Assembly: GCA_021018815.1 (NCBI GenBank)
Contig: JAITYX010000034.1
Coordinates: 1,922,001-1,986,000 of the forward strand
DNA: 64,000 bases
Direction of reading: 5' to 3'
DNA from: Talinum fruticosum
Taxonomy: Eukaryota; Streptophyta; Magnoliopsida; Caryophyllales; Talinaceae
Positions 45,231-56,769 of the stretch are shown in pieces. A model generated the notes under the pieces. It worked only from the letters and a program-made list of their open reading frames with translations. It searched no databases and was not told where the DNA came from. A program made the translations under genes and the position numbers. Each line of letters begins with the position of its first letter. Position 1 is the stretch's first letter.

Positions 45231-46480
45231 GTGAATGATGATTCATGGACTTGGCATCATAGATTAGGTCATATCAGCATTCATACAATCAAGAAATTTG
45301 TGTCTCATGGATTGGTTAGGGGATTACCTAACTATGCATTTAAGAAAGATAAAATCTATGAGGCATGCACAAAAGGCAAGCAAGTCAGGTCATCTTTTAA
45401 AACACTCAAAACTGTATCTACATCCAAAGTGCTTGAGTTGGTTCATATGGATTTATGTCGTGAAATTCTCGTGAAAAGCCTTGGAGGTAAATCATTTGTA
45501 CTTGTTGTTGATGATGCTTTCTCATGATTTACCTGAGTTTATTTTCCCAAGAACAAGAATGAAGCTTTCAAAGAGTTCACTAAGCTCAGCTGAAAAATTT
45601 AAGTGGAGTCTCAAACTTAGATCGGAATGATTCGAACAAACCATAGAAGGGAGTTCGACTACTTAGAATTTGTAGACTTACGTGAAAAGAATGGCATCTC
45701 TCACAACTTCTTTACAGCAAGAACTCCTTAACAGAATGGAGTAGTGGAGAGAAAGAATAGAACTCTTGAAGAAATAGGAAGGACTATGATGATTGAAAAT
45801 GATCTACCTTACTATTTTTGGGCTGAGGCAATCAACACAGACAAATTACACGCTCAACGGATGCCTCATTAGACCCATTTTGAAGAAAACTCCTTACGAG
45901 CTTTACAAGGGAAAGAAATCCAACATCTCCTTCTTCGGACCATTTGGATGTAAGTGCTTTATCCAAAACAATGGTAAGGAGCATCCGATTAAGTTTAATG
46001 ATAGGTCGGATGAAGGTATATTTCTGGGTTATTCATCTCATAGCAAAGCTTATCGAGTGTTTAATAAGAGAACTAACAAAGTGGAAGAAAGTATCCATGT
46101 TGTCTTTGATGAGATTGATCCTGGTAGGATAAGTGAGTCCACATACTTAGATCTTAGACTTAACAGAGATGAAGACGACCTTGCTGAAGCCGAGCTCGAA
46201 AGAGTCAAAACAGAATTACTAAGGCAACCCGAGAAGGAGCAACTCATAATGTTATGACTCGGATGAATAAGTTCAAGAGTCAGCTCAGAATGCTTGAAGA
46301 ACAAGTCAACACAGAGACTTAGCAAGATCAACCAACTGAAGATTAGATTATTCAACCAAAAACTTGGTAAATCAAAGGACAAGTAAAACTTTCAAATATG
46401 CATCTAGTCACCCACCTGAGAACATATTCTCCGACATCAACAGTGGGGTATGGACTCGATATTCTTTGCATAATTTGTGT
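45231..46480 (+). pseudogene. pol: Copia integrase (element C)
   Basis: WTWHHRLGHISIHTIKK has both His of the zinc site, but the CxxC reads YEAC, losing one Cys. The core follows with MDLCREILVKSLGGKS, NGVVERKNRTLEEIGR near 45738-45785, and SHSKAYRVFNKRTNKVEES near 46038-46095. The 154-codon frame 45793-46257 is the longest intact piece. Confidence 0.85.
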
Positions 46481-46499
46481 GCATTTTCCACATTCATAT

Positions 46500-47330
46500 C
46501 ATTGACTGAACCCTAAAATGCACTAGAGGCCCTAAATGAATGTAAATGGGTAGAGGTTGTGGAAGAAGAGCTTAACCAATTTGAAAGAAACCAAGTTTGG
46601 ACTCGACCAAATGACCTTCTAACCACCCAGTCATAGGAACCAAATGGGTTTTCAAGAACAAATTGGATAAAGAAGGGTTGGTAGTTAGAAATAAGGCTAG
46701 ACTTGTTGCTCAGGATTACAATCAAGAAGAAGGGATTGATTGTAGGGAAACATTTGCACTGTTACTAGGATTGATGCAATCGGAATCCTGTTAGCATTTG
46801 CATCTAGTATGAATATCAAGCTTTATCGGATGGATGTCAAATGTGCTTTTCTGAATGGTTTCATTCAAGAAGAATTCTATGTTGAGCAACCCCTGGATTT
46901 GAAAACTCAAAATTTCCAAATCATGTTTTCAAGTTGCAAAAGGCTTTGTATGGTCTTAAACAGGCTCCCAGAGCTTGGTATGAAAGACTCAACAGACTTG
47001 TTGGTCGAAAATGATTTCAAAAAGGACAGATTGACAAAACTCTTTTCATAAAAACCAAGGGGAAAGAATTTCTTATCGCTCAGATTTCTATTGATGATAT
47101 AATCTTTGGAGCTACTAATGAAACTCTATGTCAAAAGTTTTCTTAGTTAATGAGACAGGAGTTCCAAATGAGCATGATAGGAGAACTCAACTTCTTTCTT
47201 GGTCTAAAAATCAAACAAGACAAAGATGGAATCTATGTCCATCAATCCAAGTTACCAAGGAACTTTTAAAGAAGTATAAAACTACAACATGTGAAGCATG
47301 TAGCAACACCTATGAGTAGCAGTTTGAAAT
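46500..47330 (+). pseudogene. pol: Copia reverse transcriptase (element C)
   Basis: [20 protein letters not shown] near 46640-46690, [20 protein letters not shown] in frame 46809-47051, and the catalytic box near 47085-47105 reads SIDD instead of YVDD, which would impair activity. NETGVPNEHDRRTQL lies at 47128-47200. Frameshifts. Confidence 0.85.
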
Positions 47331-48028
47331 TGGACTCGGATAAGAAAGGTAAAGCTGTAGATCGAAACTCCATAGAGGTATGATCGGATCTCTACTTTAT
47401 CTCATATCTAGTAGGCCAGATATCATGTTTTGTGTCTGCCTTTGTGCAAGATTTCAAGCTAATCCAAAAGAATCACATCTCACTGCGGTGAAGAGAATTT
47501 TCGAGATATCTTGCAGGGACTCGGAATCTTGGTCTATGGTTTTCAAAAGATTCAAAATTGACTCTCACTGGATACTTAGATGATGATTTTGCTGGATATA
47601 AAGTTGATAGAAAGAGCACATCGGGAGCGTGCCAATTTCGGGTCAATCACTCATCTCCGGCATTCAAAGAAACAAAATTAAGTCACTCTATAAACTGTTG
47701 AGGATGAGTACATCGCAATTGGAGCTTGTCTGTGCTCGGATTCTCGTGGATTAAGCGAGACTTGAAGGATCTAGGGCTATCATTCGGATCTATCCCAATC
47801 AAGTGTGACAATCGAGTGTAATTAGCATTACCAAGAATCTAGTTCAAGCACTCAAAGACAAAGCATATTAAGGTCGGGTATCATTTTCCAAGAGACCACT
47901 TTGAGAATGGTGATATCGAACTTGAATTCATTCCTACGAAATTTTAATTAGCTGATATTTTCACTAAGCCACTTAGTGAGGATTAGTTTTGCTTTATTAG
48001 GAATGAGCTTGGCATGATTAATGCATGA
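47331..48028 (+). pseudogene. pol: RNase H part of pol (element C)
   Basis: MIGSLLYLISSRPDIMFCVC at 47380, QANPKESHLTAVKRIF, then YLDDDFAGYKVDRKSTSG-like sequence near 47574-47625. Ends NELGMINA and TGA at 48026-48028. Confidence 0.8.
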
Positions 48029-48416
48029 TTATGTGTTCTGTTGCATGAATTATCCTTGCATAACTATCCGTTATGTGTTTCAATAATGAATAGATCGGTT
48101 CACGAGTGAGACCGAGTTGTGAGTTATTAGCTTTACGAGTGTTCGTAGTCACTAAGAAATCATACCGAGTGAAACTCGGTTGTTGAGCAAAATGGACATC
48201 AAATTTTTGGAATCATCTCTATATAAATGGAGAATTTCATAAATGTTTTCTAAAACTCTTTCTTCTCTCTCTCGCCACGCATTTCAATAAGAGAATTCTA
48301 GCCATTGGAAAAAAGTAGTTGGAATACTAGCCGTTGGAGAGCAAAACGTCACACCTATATGAGAGTACCGTTTGATATTCGAGGTCGGAACGAAGGTTGA
48401 AGGTCACTTCTTTTTG
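48029..48416 (+). other. Non-coding region with ORF3 promoter (element C)
   Basis: CT-rich tract about 48257-48282, CCGTTGGA and CCATTGGA motifs about 48300-48340, GTCACACC near 48348. Parallels A (14419-14016) and B (30901-30470). Confidence 0.5.
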
Positions 48417-48426
48417 CTATAAATAG
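48417..48426 (+). promoter_or_regulatory. TATA box upstream of ORF3 (element C)
   Basis: CTATAAATAG followed by CACCC, 155 bp before the ORF3 ATG at 48572. The leader between them includes an (CT)11 tract at 48524-48545 and an ACCATG start context. Confidence 0.65.
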
Positions 48427-48571
48427 CACCCCTTTACCTTCTTTTCTTTACTTTGCTTACCGCCTACTTGCTCTCTACTCCAATCATCTTTTCCCACTCG
48501 TATTCTCTCTCGAATTCGAAGCTGCTCTCTCTCTCTCTCTCTCTCCCCTTCTCTTTCTCTCATCAGTCACC

Positions 48572-50192
48572 ATGCCAAAGAGAAGATTAGGTCAAGAATT
48601 GGGGTCCGCTACCAAAAACCTCAAACTAAAAATGCTCAAGAGGGTACCTCCAACCCCTCTAAAATCTTCGTCACCCGACACCTCATGTTGGATGACAAAT
48701 TCTTTGCAACCACTTCTTTTTCATGTTGCCCCATATTCAAAAGACTGGAGTTTACAATTATTTGTGCTTCGGTGATTTCATCTACCCAGAACTCGTCACC
48801 AAGTTCTACATAAACATGTCCCACTCGAGGGAATCATCACCTCAAGGGTTCAAGAGAAAGCTGTTCGTATCAACGTTTCTCTTACGCACGGACTTTTCAA
48901 AGTCTCTTCTCTTTTCGAACTCCAATCCCATACCTTTTATGGAGATAGCTAATGAGTTCTTTGAGAAATATACCAAGGAAGTTCCTGAGTCACGGAAGAA
49001 TTTCTTAGTGACTCACATGAGGACCGAGGCAAGATTACTTTGTTTTATCTTGATGAGAGCCTTCTTCTCTTATCATTTGAGCAAGGAGAATCCAAATTCT
49101 AAGATTCTCAAAGTTCACGTAAGATATTTTGGAGGGCTACGAAGTAGACCTCTTCCTTTCTATCATCGAGAAAATGGCCACCATGCCGACTTACTCCAAA
49201 ACGTCCGCTCCTTTTCCTTTTGGAGCTCTCTTAATGTTTGTCATCATAGAATTCAAGGTTCCCCTCCCTCGGAACCTACCGATGTCTCTAAGTCTGCCAT
49301 TACCGTTGACAAAAAAGAACTTCGGGGTACGGATACCGGGAAGTCAAACCCGGTGCCTAGGTTCACGGGCTTGAGTTGAAACCTCCCTCTCCTCCTCCCA
49401 CTAAGACTCGGACTCCACTAGCACTTCTACCTCCCTCTCGCTAGTCCCGTTACTTCTCTACCTCCTCCTCCTCCCTCGATGCAATGTTTACTTGAGATGC
49501 TAAATAAGATTGCCTCCGTGTGCGAAGAACTTCGAACACTCTCTGCTCTCTCAAGCCCATCTATCAAAGCCTAGTGATAAACTAGAAGACCGGGTAGTCC
49601 CGGATCGGGGAGTGTCGGGACTTTATGCTCGAGTTCATGGCCATTGTCGAGAGAGCAACGCGAGCAGCTCCAACTCCTTTACGAACCCGATCTAAAGCTG
49701 CTCGGGACTTAGACACTTTCGATATTTCGAGGAGTCCTCCAGCCCATCTAAGTCTACCTCTACCGAGGCAAAATAGGCAGGCGAGGAAGCGGCAGAAGAG
49801 GCAGCTCCTGTGAAGAGGAGAAAGAAGAGGAGAAAGGAGAAGAGAAGGAAAAGAAGAAGGAAGAAGACAAAGAAAAAGAAGAGGCCACTCAACCGGAGGG
49901 CTAAGGTGCACCCGCACATGAGCTAGAGCTGATCTCCTCAAATCATGCTTGGTCGAAGAAGTCGGGGATGTTGGTCGGTCCAAAGCTGCTGTCCTAGAAG
50001 CACAACCCGTGGTTGTCTTTGAGGAAGACGAGCCTCGAGGAAGATGTCCCTTTGGTTTGCGGAACTAGGATAGCACAACTTCCCGACATCCCAGTGTTGC
50101 AACCGCCTCTCTCATCCACCTCCTCGCAAGCTTACGGACGTAGGCGCAATGCTCGTCCCTCCTCGTACGGACAACAAGGCTCCCCTTGTTAG
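48572..50192 (+). pseudogene. ORF3 of element C, best preserved copy
   Basis: ATG at 48572 (MPKRRLGQELGSATKN). The long frame 48723-49379 contains KTGVYNYLCFGDFIYPELVT and FYINMSHS, similar to the putative plant transposon protein family (PF20167, from memory). A Pro/Ser-rich linker follows (about 49380-49480), a coiled coil near 49610-49690, a Glu/Lys-rich run of about 35 codons (about 49800-49905), and an end with IPVLQPPLSSTSS and SSYGQQGSPC stopping at 50190-50192. About 540 codons across frameshifts. It lies downstream of pol with its own TATA box. No signal peptide or membrane segment is evident. Confidence 0.6.
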
Positions 50193-50738
50193 CTTATTTT
50201 CTTTTCATTGTTTTCATTTCTATCCGGTGTCCAACATCGGTTGCACCGATTTGCCATTTTCTTCCCTCTTTTTGATGAAATGTCGGGGACAGAAAATATA
50301 GAAAACTTAATGTTATATTTAGGGGAGTTTCCCTCCTTTCCGCCAAGCAATGAATTTTTTGTGTTTTTGAGTTACTCTAATATCGATATATTTTTCTATG
50401 CTCTAATACCGATGCTTACCATTCCGATCATATATGTTTCTAAGCTACAATTTTTAGTGTTTTATACTCCGATACTTCACTATGCTCCGATACTTAACTT
50501 GTTAACATATCTTCTCTAGTTTCAATTCTTTCTACTCCGATACTTCATATGCTCCGAGTAATGCTATGATCCGAACCGCACTTTTAGTATTTCAAGTCAC
50601 TGTCTGCTCCGATTCTTTATAGAACACTCTTTTGCTCGATACATAAGAGAACATGACTTTCTGCTCTAATCATTAGTAATGAAAACTTATGTACTCGCAC
50701 TAACAACTTTCTATCTTAAGTGTGGAATGCAGTTCATC
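50193..50738 (+). other. ORF3 3' region with repeated GCTCCGATAC motif
   Basis: About eight variants of TATGCTCCGATACTT occur between 50397 and 50675, just upstream of the polypurine tract. No coding potential. Confidence 0.5.
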
Positions 50739-50751
50739 AAAAAGGGGAGAT
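50739..50751 (+). promoter_or_regulatory. Polypurine tract of element C
   Basis: AAAAAGGGGAGAT directly before the LTR start (TAAAGACTC, with TG changed to TA). Confidence 0.8.
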
Positions 50752-52113
50752 TAAAGACTCAAGTACAAATCTCTATCTCTCTTAGGTTTTGATTCTAAAT
50801 CATTCGAGTATTATAGAAACTCTTATCTAAGTTTTCATTCTATTCTAACCGACTTAAAAGCGCCTTATTGCATATTTCTTACACGGATGTTTCGACTCAC
50901 TCGGACATCACTCGGAACCATCGCATGATCAAATAATTTCTCCAACAAATTTTCTATGAGCACCGAGTTTGTATTTCAACGCAAAGAGAATTACGAGTGT
51001 TAATTCTTTATTCTAAGTCGGGTTATTTCCTTGAGAATTATTTGACTAGATCAAGTTGTTACACTCGATATTCTATTCTTCTAACTTGATCATTTCGGGA
51101 TTGAGTCAAGATGGAATTTGAGTATATTAAATATTAAACTCAGAAAATTTCATTCCTTTAGGCCAAAGATAATTAAGCATTTAATTACTCTTATTTGATT
51201 ATTGTTTGTGACTAATCTTGGACCAAAGTATTTTATACACCAACATACAAATCTTATACTTCGATCATGGCTCGAGACACCATGTCAAGGTTGTTTGTCT
51301 CCAAAATTGGAAAACTCCAATGCTAGGCCTAAAGTTGTTTCCATCATAGGTTTCGAGTCACCTCCGAGTGATTGGACCATCTTTGGAGCCAAGAGCTGTT
51401 GCAAAATGATCACATCCCAACGGATCTTTTCCGAGTGTCTCGGAAGAGCCGTTACAATGGCTAGTGAAGATTTCTGTCCGTAAACAAGACTTAATGGTCA
51501 CTCTGCTTGGTTGGCTATAAATAGAAGTCACTTTACAAGACTAGAAGATTGCTTGGAATATTTGTTGAACATATTGCCTAACAATTACTTAGTGCTTTCT
51601 TATTGAATCTTTTATTTACAACTCCAAGTCTCGTATTTAATATTTTCAGAGTTGTAAAGAAAGTCTTGTAATCAATCACATACCTCTCTTACTTTCTTAG
51701 TAAGCGCCTTGACTCAGCTATAAGGGCTAACTCAGCTCGGTTGTCCTTGATTGTAAAGGTTACCTCAATTAGGAAGTACTAGATCGGATAAGGGAAGTAC
51801 TAGATCAAATAAGGGAACTTATGAGGTTAGGAAAACATTGTAAGGAATTGTTTAACGGAGCAATTATAGTTGAGCCAGTACTCTATATTTTGTGGATTCA
51901 AAATAGTGGATTTGACTTGGTGCTTAGATTAGCACTCGTCCGTGGTTTTCTGCCCCAGGAGGGTTTCCATTTATCCGTGTTATTGACTTTCTAAGTCCAA
52001 TTTAGACTCAGAATCTATTGTTTGTCCGTATTATTGCAAAAATTTTTAAATTTTCTTCATCACCCTATTCACCCCCTCTAGGGTGACTTAAACTCTCCAC
52101 GAGCAAACCTTCA
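50752..52113 (+). mobile_element. 3' LTR of element C
   Basis: 1362 bp, ending GAGCAAACCTTCA at 52113. Hairpin H2 at 51746-51773: CTTGATTG with CAATTAGG, all eight positions pair counting two G-U pairs, loop TAAAGGTTACCT. The H0 stem is TTTACAACTC/GAGTTGTAAA, a compensated change from CTTACAACTC/GAGTTGTAAG. Confidence 0.85.
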
Positions 52114-52933
52114 CTTACAAAATCAACAATTGAATGCCTCTATCACATTGCCAATGCAAATACAAATTGTCGTTCGAAGATATTCAAAGCAAGTTTTAAG
52201 AGATTACAACCAAGGTAGAGTTATACAGGGAAAACATGAGACTAATAAAAATGATTAGTATTTTAAGGCTTAGTGGTTTCACGGGTTAAAGCTCAATAAG
52301 CAATCCTAATTTAAGATGTTCCACATGGCAAACTCACACTAAAAGATTAAGAAGGGTAATCAATCATCTCTATCAAAGTGCAATCCTAAACCAAGATTCT
52401 CTTACAAACTCTTTTTAAAAACTTTTATTTACAAACAGGCTATACAAGATCAAACAAAGTAAAAAAGAAAACTACCTTGCCTAAGAATCATCACCGGAGG
52501 ATTTATTCACTAACCTAAAGTCTAACCTAATTTTTTTTCTTTTTTTTTTAGATTATTAAAGTTTTTTTCTAATTTTCTAATTTTTTATATTAAAGCAATA
52601 AAAACTACCCTTACATGCAACCTAAATGCAAATACAAAACCTAGAAATTAATGCAACTATATGGATGCAAATGCAACTATATACACCACACACCATTCTT
52701 CATCAACTACATGAATGCAAAACCTTCCCTCATGCTAGGACAAAGCATTGTCCTCAATGCAATTAAGAATTAATGTGATGGGAGGAGAGATAAAACAATA
52801 ACTCTTCAAGTGCATATAATGGTAACTTTTATGCAAAATACAAACTACCTAAAAATTAAAAAAGTAAAGAAATCACCTTGGGTTGCCTCCTAAGCAACGC
52901 TTCTTTAAGGTTATTAGCTAGACTAAGCTTCAA
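52114..52933. other. Non-coding Athila-like internal sequence
   Basis: AT-rich with a poly-T/A block near 52530-52590. Near 52870-52915 GGTTGCCTCCTAAGCAACGC, a phrase I associate with the end of Athila-type internal regions (memory only). No gene recognised. Confidence 0.4.
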
Positions 52934-53275
52934 TCATCCATCTAAGGCAAGAGGATAAGCCAAAAGGAAAGGGGACTTAACAAGAAACATCCCTCCTCTG
53001 TCATGGACTTTAAAATCGAACTCATGTAAAAGAAGGGACCATTGGAGAAAGAGATCATGCTCGTCCTTCTTAAACATGGGGTACTTCCAAATAGCCTTAT
53101 CAAGGATCACTATATGTCGTGAGCGGTCACCATCGGACCGGCCACCATCACGTAGTTCACATTTGCCCTTCCAGTTGAGGTCCAAATCAAGAGTTCCAAG
53201 GCATGGAGCATTAACCAAAGCCAGCTTAAACCTAACATTCTTATTTAAACAAACATCATTAAACACATACGGCAT
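52934..53275 (-). pseudogene. pol: Athila-type pol fragment (linker and RNase H end)
   Basis: The frame 53275-52934 contains WSLLLHEFDFKVHDRGG, the conserved end of the gypsy RNase H (QWVLLLQEFDLEI-type). It is joined to protease sequence upstream (53475-53245), so most of RT has been deleted. Confidence 0.6.
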
Positions 53276-53840
53276 GCCCTTGTCAAGCGTCGGCAGAGGA
53301 AATTTTTAACCCCTACCACCTTAGCATTGACAAGTTCATGTCCTTCATATGAAAGTTTATCACAAGCTACTTCTTCAATTATCTCAACATCACAACATTC
53401 GAGTAGAATTGGGGAAACATCATTCTTCTCAAACAAATCAAATTCAGCAGGATGCTCCCCAACATCAAATGTCAATCTCCCTTTTTCACATTATTCTTGC
53501 ACCCAGCAGTAGCCAAGAAAGGCCTCCCAAGAATGATTTGGGTACGGGTATCCTCATCTATATCAAGAATTAAAAAGTCCACAGGCACAAAGAAATCACC
53601 AACTTTGATGGGAATGTCCTCTAAAATACCCAAAGGATATGTCATAGAACTATCCACTAATTGAAGAGAAATAGTGGTGGTCCTCGACTTACCTAAGTCC
53701 AAATTCTTGCATGATGAATAGGGCATCAAGCTCACACTTGAGCCCAAATCACATAAAGCACGATCAATGGACACATTCCCAATCGGGCATGGGTGGGAAA
53801 ACTCCCCGCATCTTTCGGCTTTTCAGGAAGCTTATTTTGG
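53276..53840 (-). pseudogene. pol: Athila-type aspartic protease
   Basis: The frame 53774-53472 begins MSIDRALCDLGSSVSLMPYS, the retroviral-type protease site of Athila elements, with TTISLQLVDSSMTYPLGILE and IILGRPFLATAGCK. The catalytic triplet reads DLG, usual for this group. An upstream frameshift separates it from the KPKDAGSFPT segment near 53810. Confidence 0.8.
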
Positions 53841-53851
53841 ACTACTCGCAC

Positions 53852-54907
53852 TGAAGACTCGGATATGACTAACTAACCCCTTGGATGTGTTTTGATTTCA
53901 TGCATTCATCTAAATTTAGGATAAAGCAAGAAGCATCCTAAAAGAAATTCATTTAACTAAGTCATATGCTTTACAATTCATCATTTCAATATGACTTATT
54001 CTTGATCGAACTTAGACTTAAGCATATTAAGATTATCCGACTAAGTCCGACCAACTCGGAACTCGGATTCGACCCACTCGGATTCCGACCAACTTAAACC
54101 TACTCAGATTCCGACCCACTAGATCCGACTCACTTAGAACTCATATTCGACCCACTAAGTCGGACTCATACATTTAGTTTGCCTACACTATTATTTGTTT
54201 AATCATATGTAATTGTAAAATGTCTATATAACTCATGTGCCCATTAAGATTTCAACCGACTATTTATAGAAGCCTTAGCACAAGATTTCAACCGACGAAG
54301 GGAAGAAAAAAAGAGACCATATTGAACATCTTCTCTAGCATACAACTCCCAAACTGTAATTCTAATATTCTAAGTTGTATTCTTCCGAGTTAGTTGTATT
54401 GCAATTCTTACTACTCTTCTACTCTTTCTCTCCGACCGATTTGTAAAGGTTACCTCAACTCGGTTGTCCCAAATTGTAAAGGTTACCTCGGTTTAGAAGT
54501 ACCGGGTTAGATAAGGGAACTTCTAACCCTGGGAAAAATTGGGGGATCCCAAGTTGACAAGGTAACTTCAACTTAGAAGTACTAGGTTAGTCGGATAAGG
54601 TAAATTCCGAGCACTGGGAAAATTGTAATAAATTTGTTTGGGAACAAATCTGCATAGTCATATTCATTGTAATTGAGGATTCAATTAGTGGATTTGACTT
54701 GGTGTCTAGATTGACACTCGTCCGTGGTTTTGCTGCCCCGGGAGGGTTTCCACGTAAATGCGAGTTCATACTTTTACGAGTCCAATCTAGACTCGGAACT
54801 GCTTTCTATCTCTATTCTATTTAAAAGAGTTTGATTTTCTCCAAAATCTTCCATCACCCTATTCACCCCCTCTAGGGTGACTTAACTTCTCCAAGAGCAA
54901 ACTTTCA
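53852..54907 (+). mobile_element. Solo Sirevirus-like LTR inside the Athila element
   Basis: 1056 bp, TGAAGACTCGG...AAACTTTCA, same subfamily as 12347-13965 but with about 560 bp deleted near 54250. Flanks CGCAC (53847-53851) and TGCAC (54908-54912) are a 5-bp target duplication with one C/T change. TATA sequence near 54258-54268. Confidence 0.85.
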
Positions 54908-54912
54908 TGCAC

Positions 54913-55864
54913 TACACTCCTCAATGCAATAGTCTCATGCTCATTCAATATCCTCTTTTAGAGAGGATCTCTTTCAAAAATTTAGCATACAAGTTTATTT
55001 AAGTCAAAGCATCGGTGAAAGGGATGTTCATATTGCATTTCTTAAGCATTTCTAAAAACTTCACAAATTGCTTATTAAGCTTAGTCTTAGCTAATTTTTG
55101 AGGAAAAGGCAAATGTGGCACATAGGGCTTAGGGAAAGGAGTTTTAGGTGCTTCACTCCCATGCTTTGACATATCTTCACCACTCAAATCATTTCGCTTA
55201 TTAGGAGTTTTGTCATGGTCATTCTCACTTCTCTTAATATCACTAACAACCTGGGGACCCTCAAGGTGTTTTCCACTCTATAAGATAATGGCATTGCAAT
55301 GTTCCCTAAATCTCGGGTTGGCTAGAAAGCTTACCCGAGAGGACTAGAGGAACAACTTACTTGGCTACCAATATGAGTTTCAAGCATTTTATTATGGATG
55401 GCTAAAATATTAACTTTTGTAGCCAATTGCTTGATAATCTCATATTGCTTTTGTTAAGCCAAAAGCATGTTTTCCATCATGACCTCCAAGTTTGACTTTT
55501 GGAGCACTTATGGTTAGGTAGGTCTTTGGAATCCAGGGCGGGTGGTCGTTGGATTTGTTGTTAACCATGGGATTGTTATTCTAGTAGGAAACATTAAAGT
55601 GATACCTCAATCCAGGGTTATAAACATTGGAGAAAAGGTAAAAGTTTGGCCTTAGGTTCGGGTTGCCAATAAAATTGGCTTAGTCGATTAGTTCATCACT
55701 AGCCATACCCACAAGACACAACAAAATTTCATGCTCATCAGATCTACATGAAGCACATGGAAGGGGAGGGGCAACTTTCACATTCAAACAGTCCATTTTT
55801 TGAGTAATAGTATCAATTTTAGCAGAAAGGACGAAACCGCATCAACATCGAGCTTACCTTGCGT
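54913..55864 (-). pseudogene. gag: Athila gag-pol linker region
   Basis: The frame 55187-54999 reads PYVPHLPFPQKLAKTKLNKQ and FVKFLEMLKKCNMNIPFTDA, the conserved segment between gag and protease of Athila elements. 55188-55864 is Gly/Asn/Pro-rich gag C-terminal sequence with many stops. Confidence 0.7.
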
Positions 55865-56503
55865 TCACTTGGAACGGGGCTTGGACCATTGAAAACTTTT
55901 CAACGCCATTTGCTCGATCAAAGTGTGGAGCTCATCAATGGATTTGCTCATGATGTTCACTCCGGCCGCTGTAAGAATGGTGGCTTTTAGTCGACCATCA
56001 ACCCCATTGTAGAAAGCTTGAATGATGACCCATGGCTCAAATCCATGTTGAGGGCATTGGCAAAGGAGATCCTTGAACCTTCCCCATACATTGGGCAAAA
56101 GTGAAAATCTGGTTCCTTAAACTTGTCAACATGCTTGGTGGGAAATACTTCGCCAAGAATGCACTTGCAAGTTGATCGAAAGTGCTAATGGAATTTTCGG
56201 AAGGGAGTCTAGCCACTCCCATGCCTTCCCTTTAAGTGAGAATGGAAACAATCACAGCTTGATTGCATCCGAGTAAAGCCCCGTTCGCCTTGAAAGTATC
56301 ACAAGCTAGGTGGAATATGCAAAGATGTCGGTTGGGGTCTTCACTGGGAGACCATGGAAAGGAATGCCTCTTACCAAGTTGATGAGGGAGTTCTTCCGCT
56401 CAAAGTCATTTGCGGCCACATTTGGAATATTGATGGTCGTTGACGGATTAGTGACATTAGGTGTCACATATTGCCCAAAAGTTCTTCTTTCTTCACCGGC
56501 CAT
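55865..56503 (-). pseudogene. gag: Athila-type gag
   Basis: Start MAGEERRTFGQYVTPNVTNP at 56503. Frame 56222-56037: ISTFDQLASAFLAKYFPP and SLRNQIFTFAQ; frame 56098-55865: WGRFKDLLCQCPQHGFEPWV, IIQAFYNGVDGRLK and AAGVNIMSKSIDELHTLIEQ. These are the Retrotrans_gag (PF03732) motifs. At least two frameshifts. Confidence 0.85.
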
Positions 56504-56746
56504 CTTGGGCTTTTGCTAGTTTTCTTCGTGCTTCTTCCTAGCCTTCTCTAGCCATTGTGTCTTCCTTTTAGAGGGAAAGGTTTGCTCGATTTCAGGATCA
56601 AACTCAAACAATTCAACTTTTTACATTCAAGGAGAGAAAACCTGGCAAGAACAAAAACAAGACTACTAACGCAATCAAAGTAGAAAAAGAAAATACAACA
56701 CTTAGTAAATTTAAGAGTATTTATCTAATGGCTACTAAGGATAGAG

Positions 56747-56765
56747 CCCCCGACAACGGCACCCA
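56747..56765 (-). promoter_or_regulatory. Athila primer-binding site
   Basis: Minus strand TTTTGGGTGCCGTTGTCGGGGG, compared with the usual Athila TTTTGGCGCCGTTGTCGGGGA, which pairs with tRNA-Asp. It sits about 245 bp before gag. Confidence 0.7.
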
Positions 56766-56769
56766 AAAC

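Larger units (their letters stand above)
43596..52113 (+). mobile_element. Sirevirus-like element C, 5'-truncated
   Basis: Gag from its middle, protease, integrase, RT, RNase H ending at 48028, ORF3 48572-50192, polypurine tract 50739-50751, 3' LTR 50752-52113. The join to Tat sequence near 43596 is inferred from alignment with gag of A (about 18890 on its minus strand). Same subfamily as B. Confidence 0.8.

Noticed and set aside
49582..49983. 133-codon minus-strand ORF with a Leu/Phe-rich stretch resembling a membrane segment
   Set aside because: It is antisense to the Glu/Lys-rich part of ORF3 in element C.
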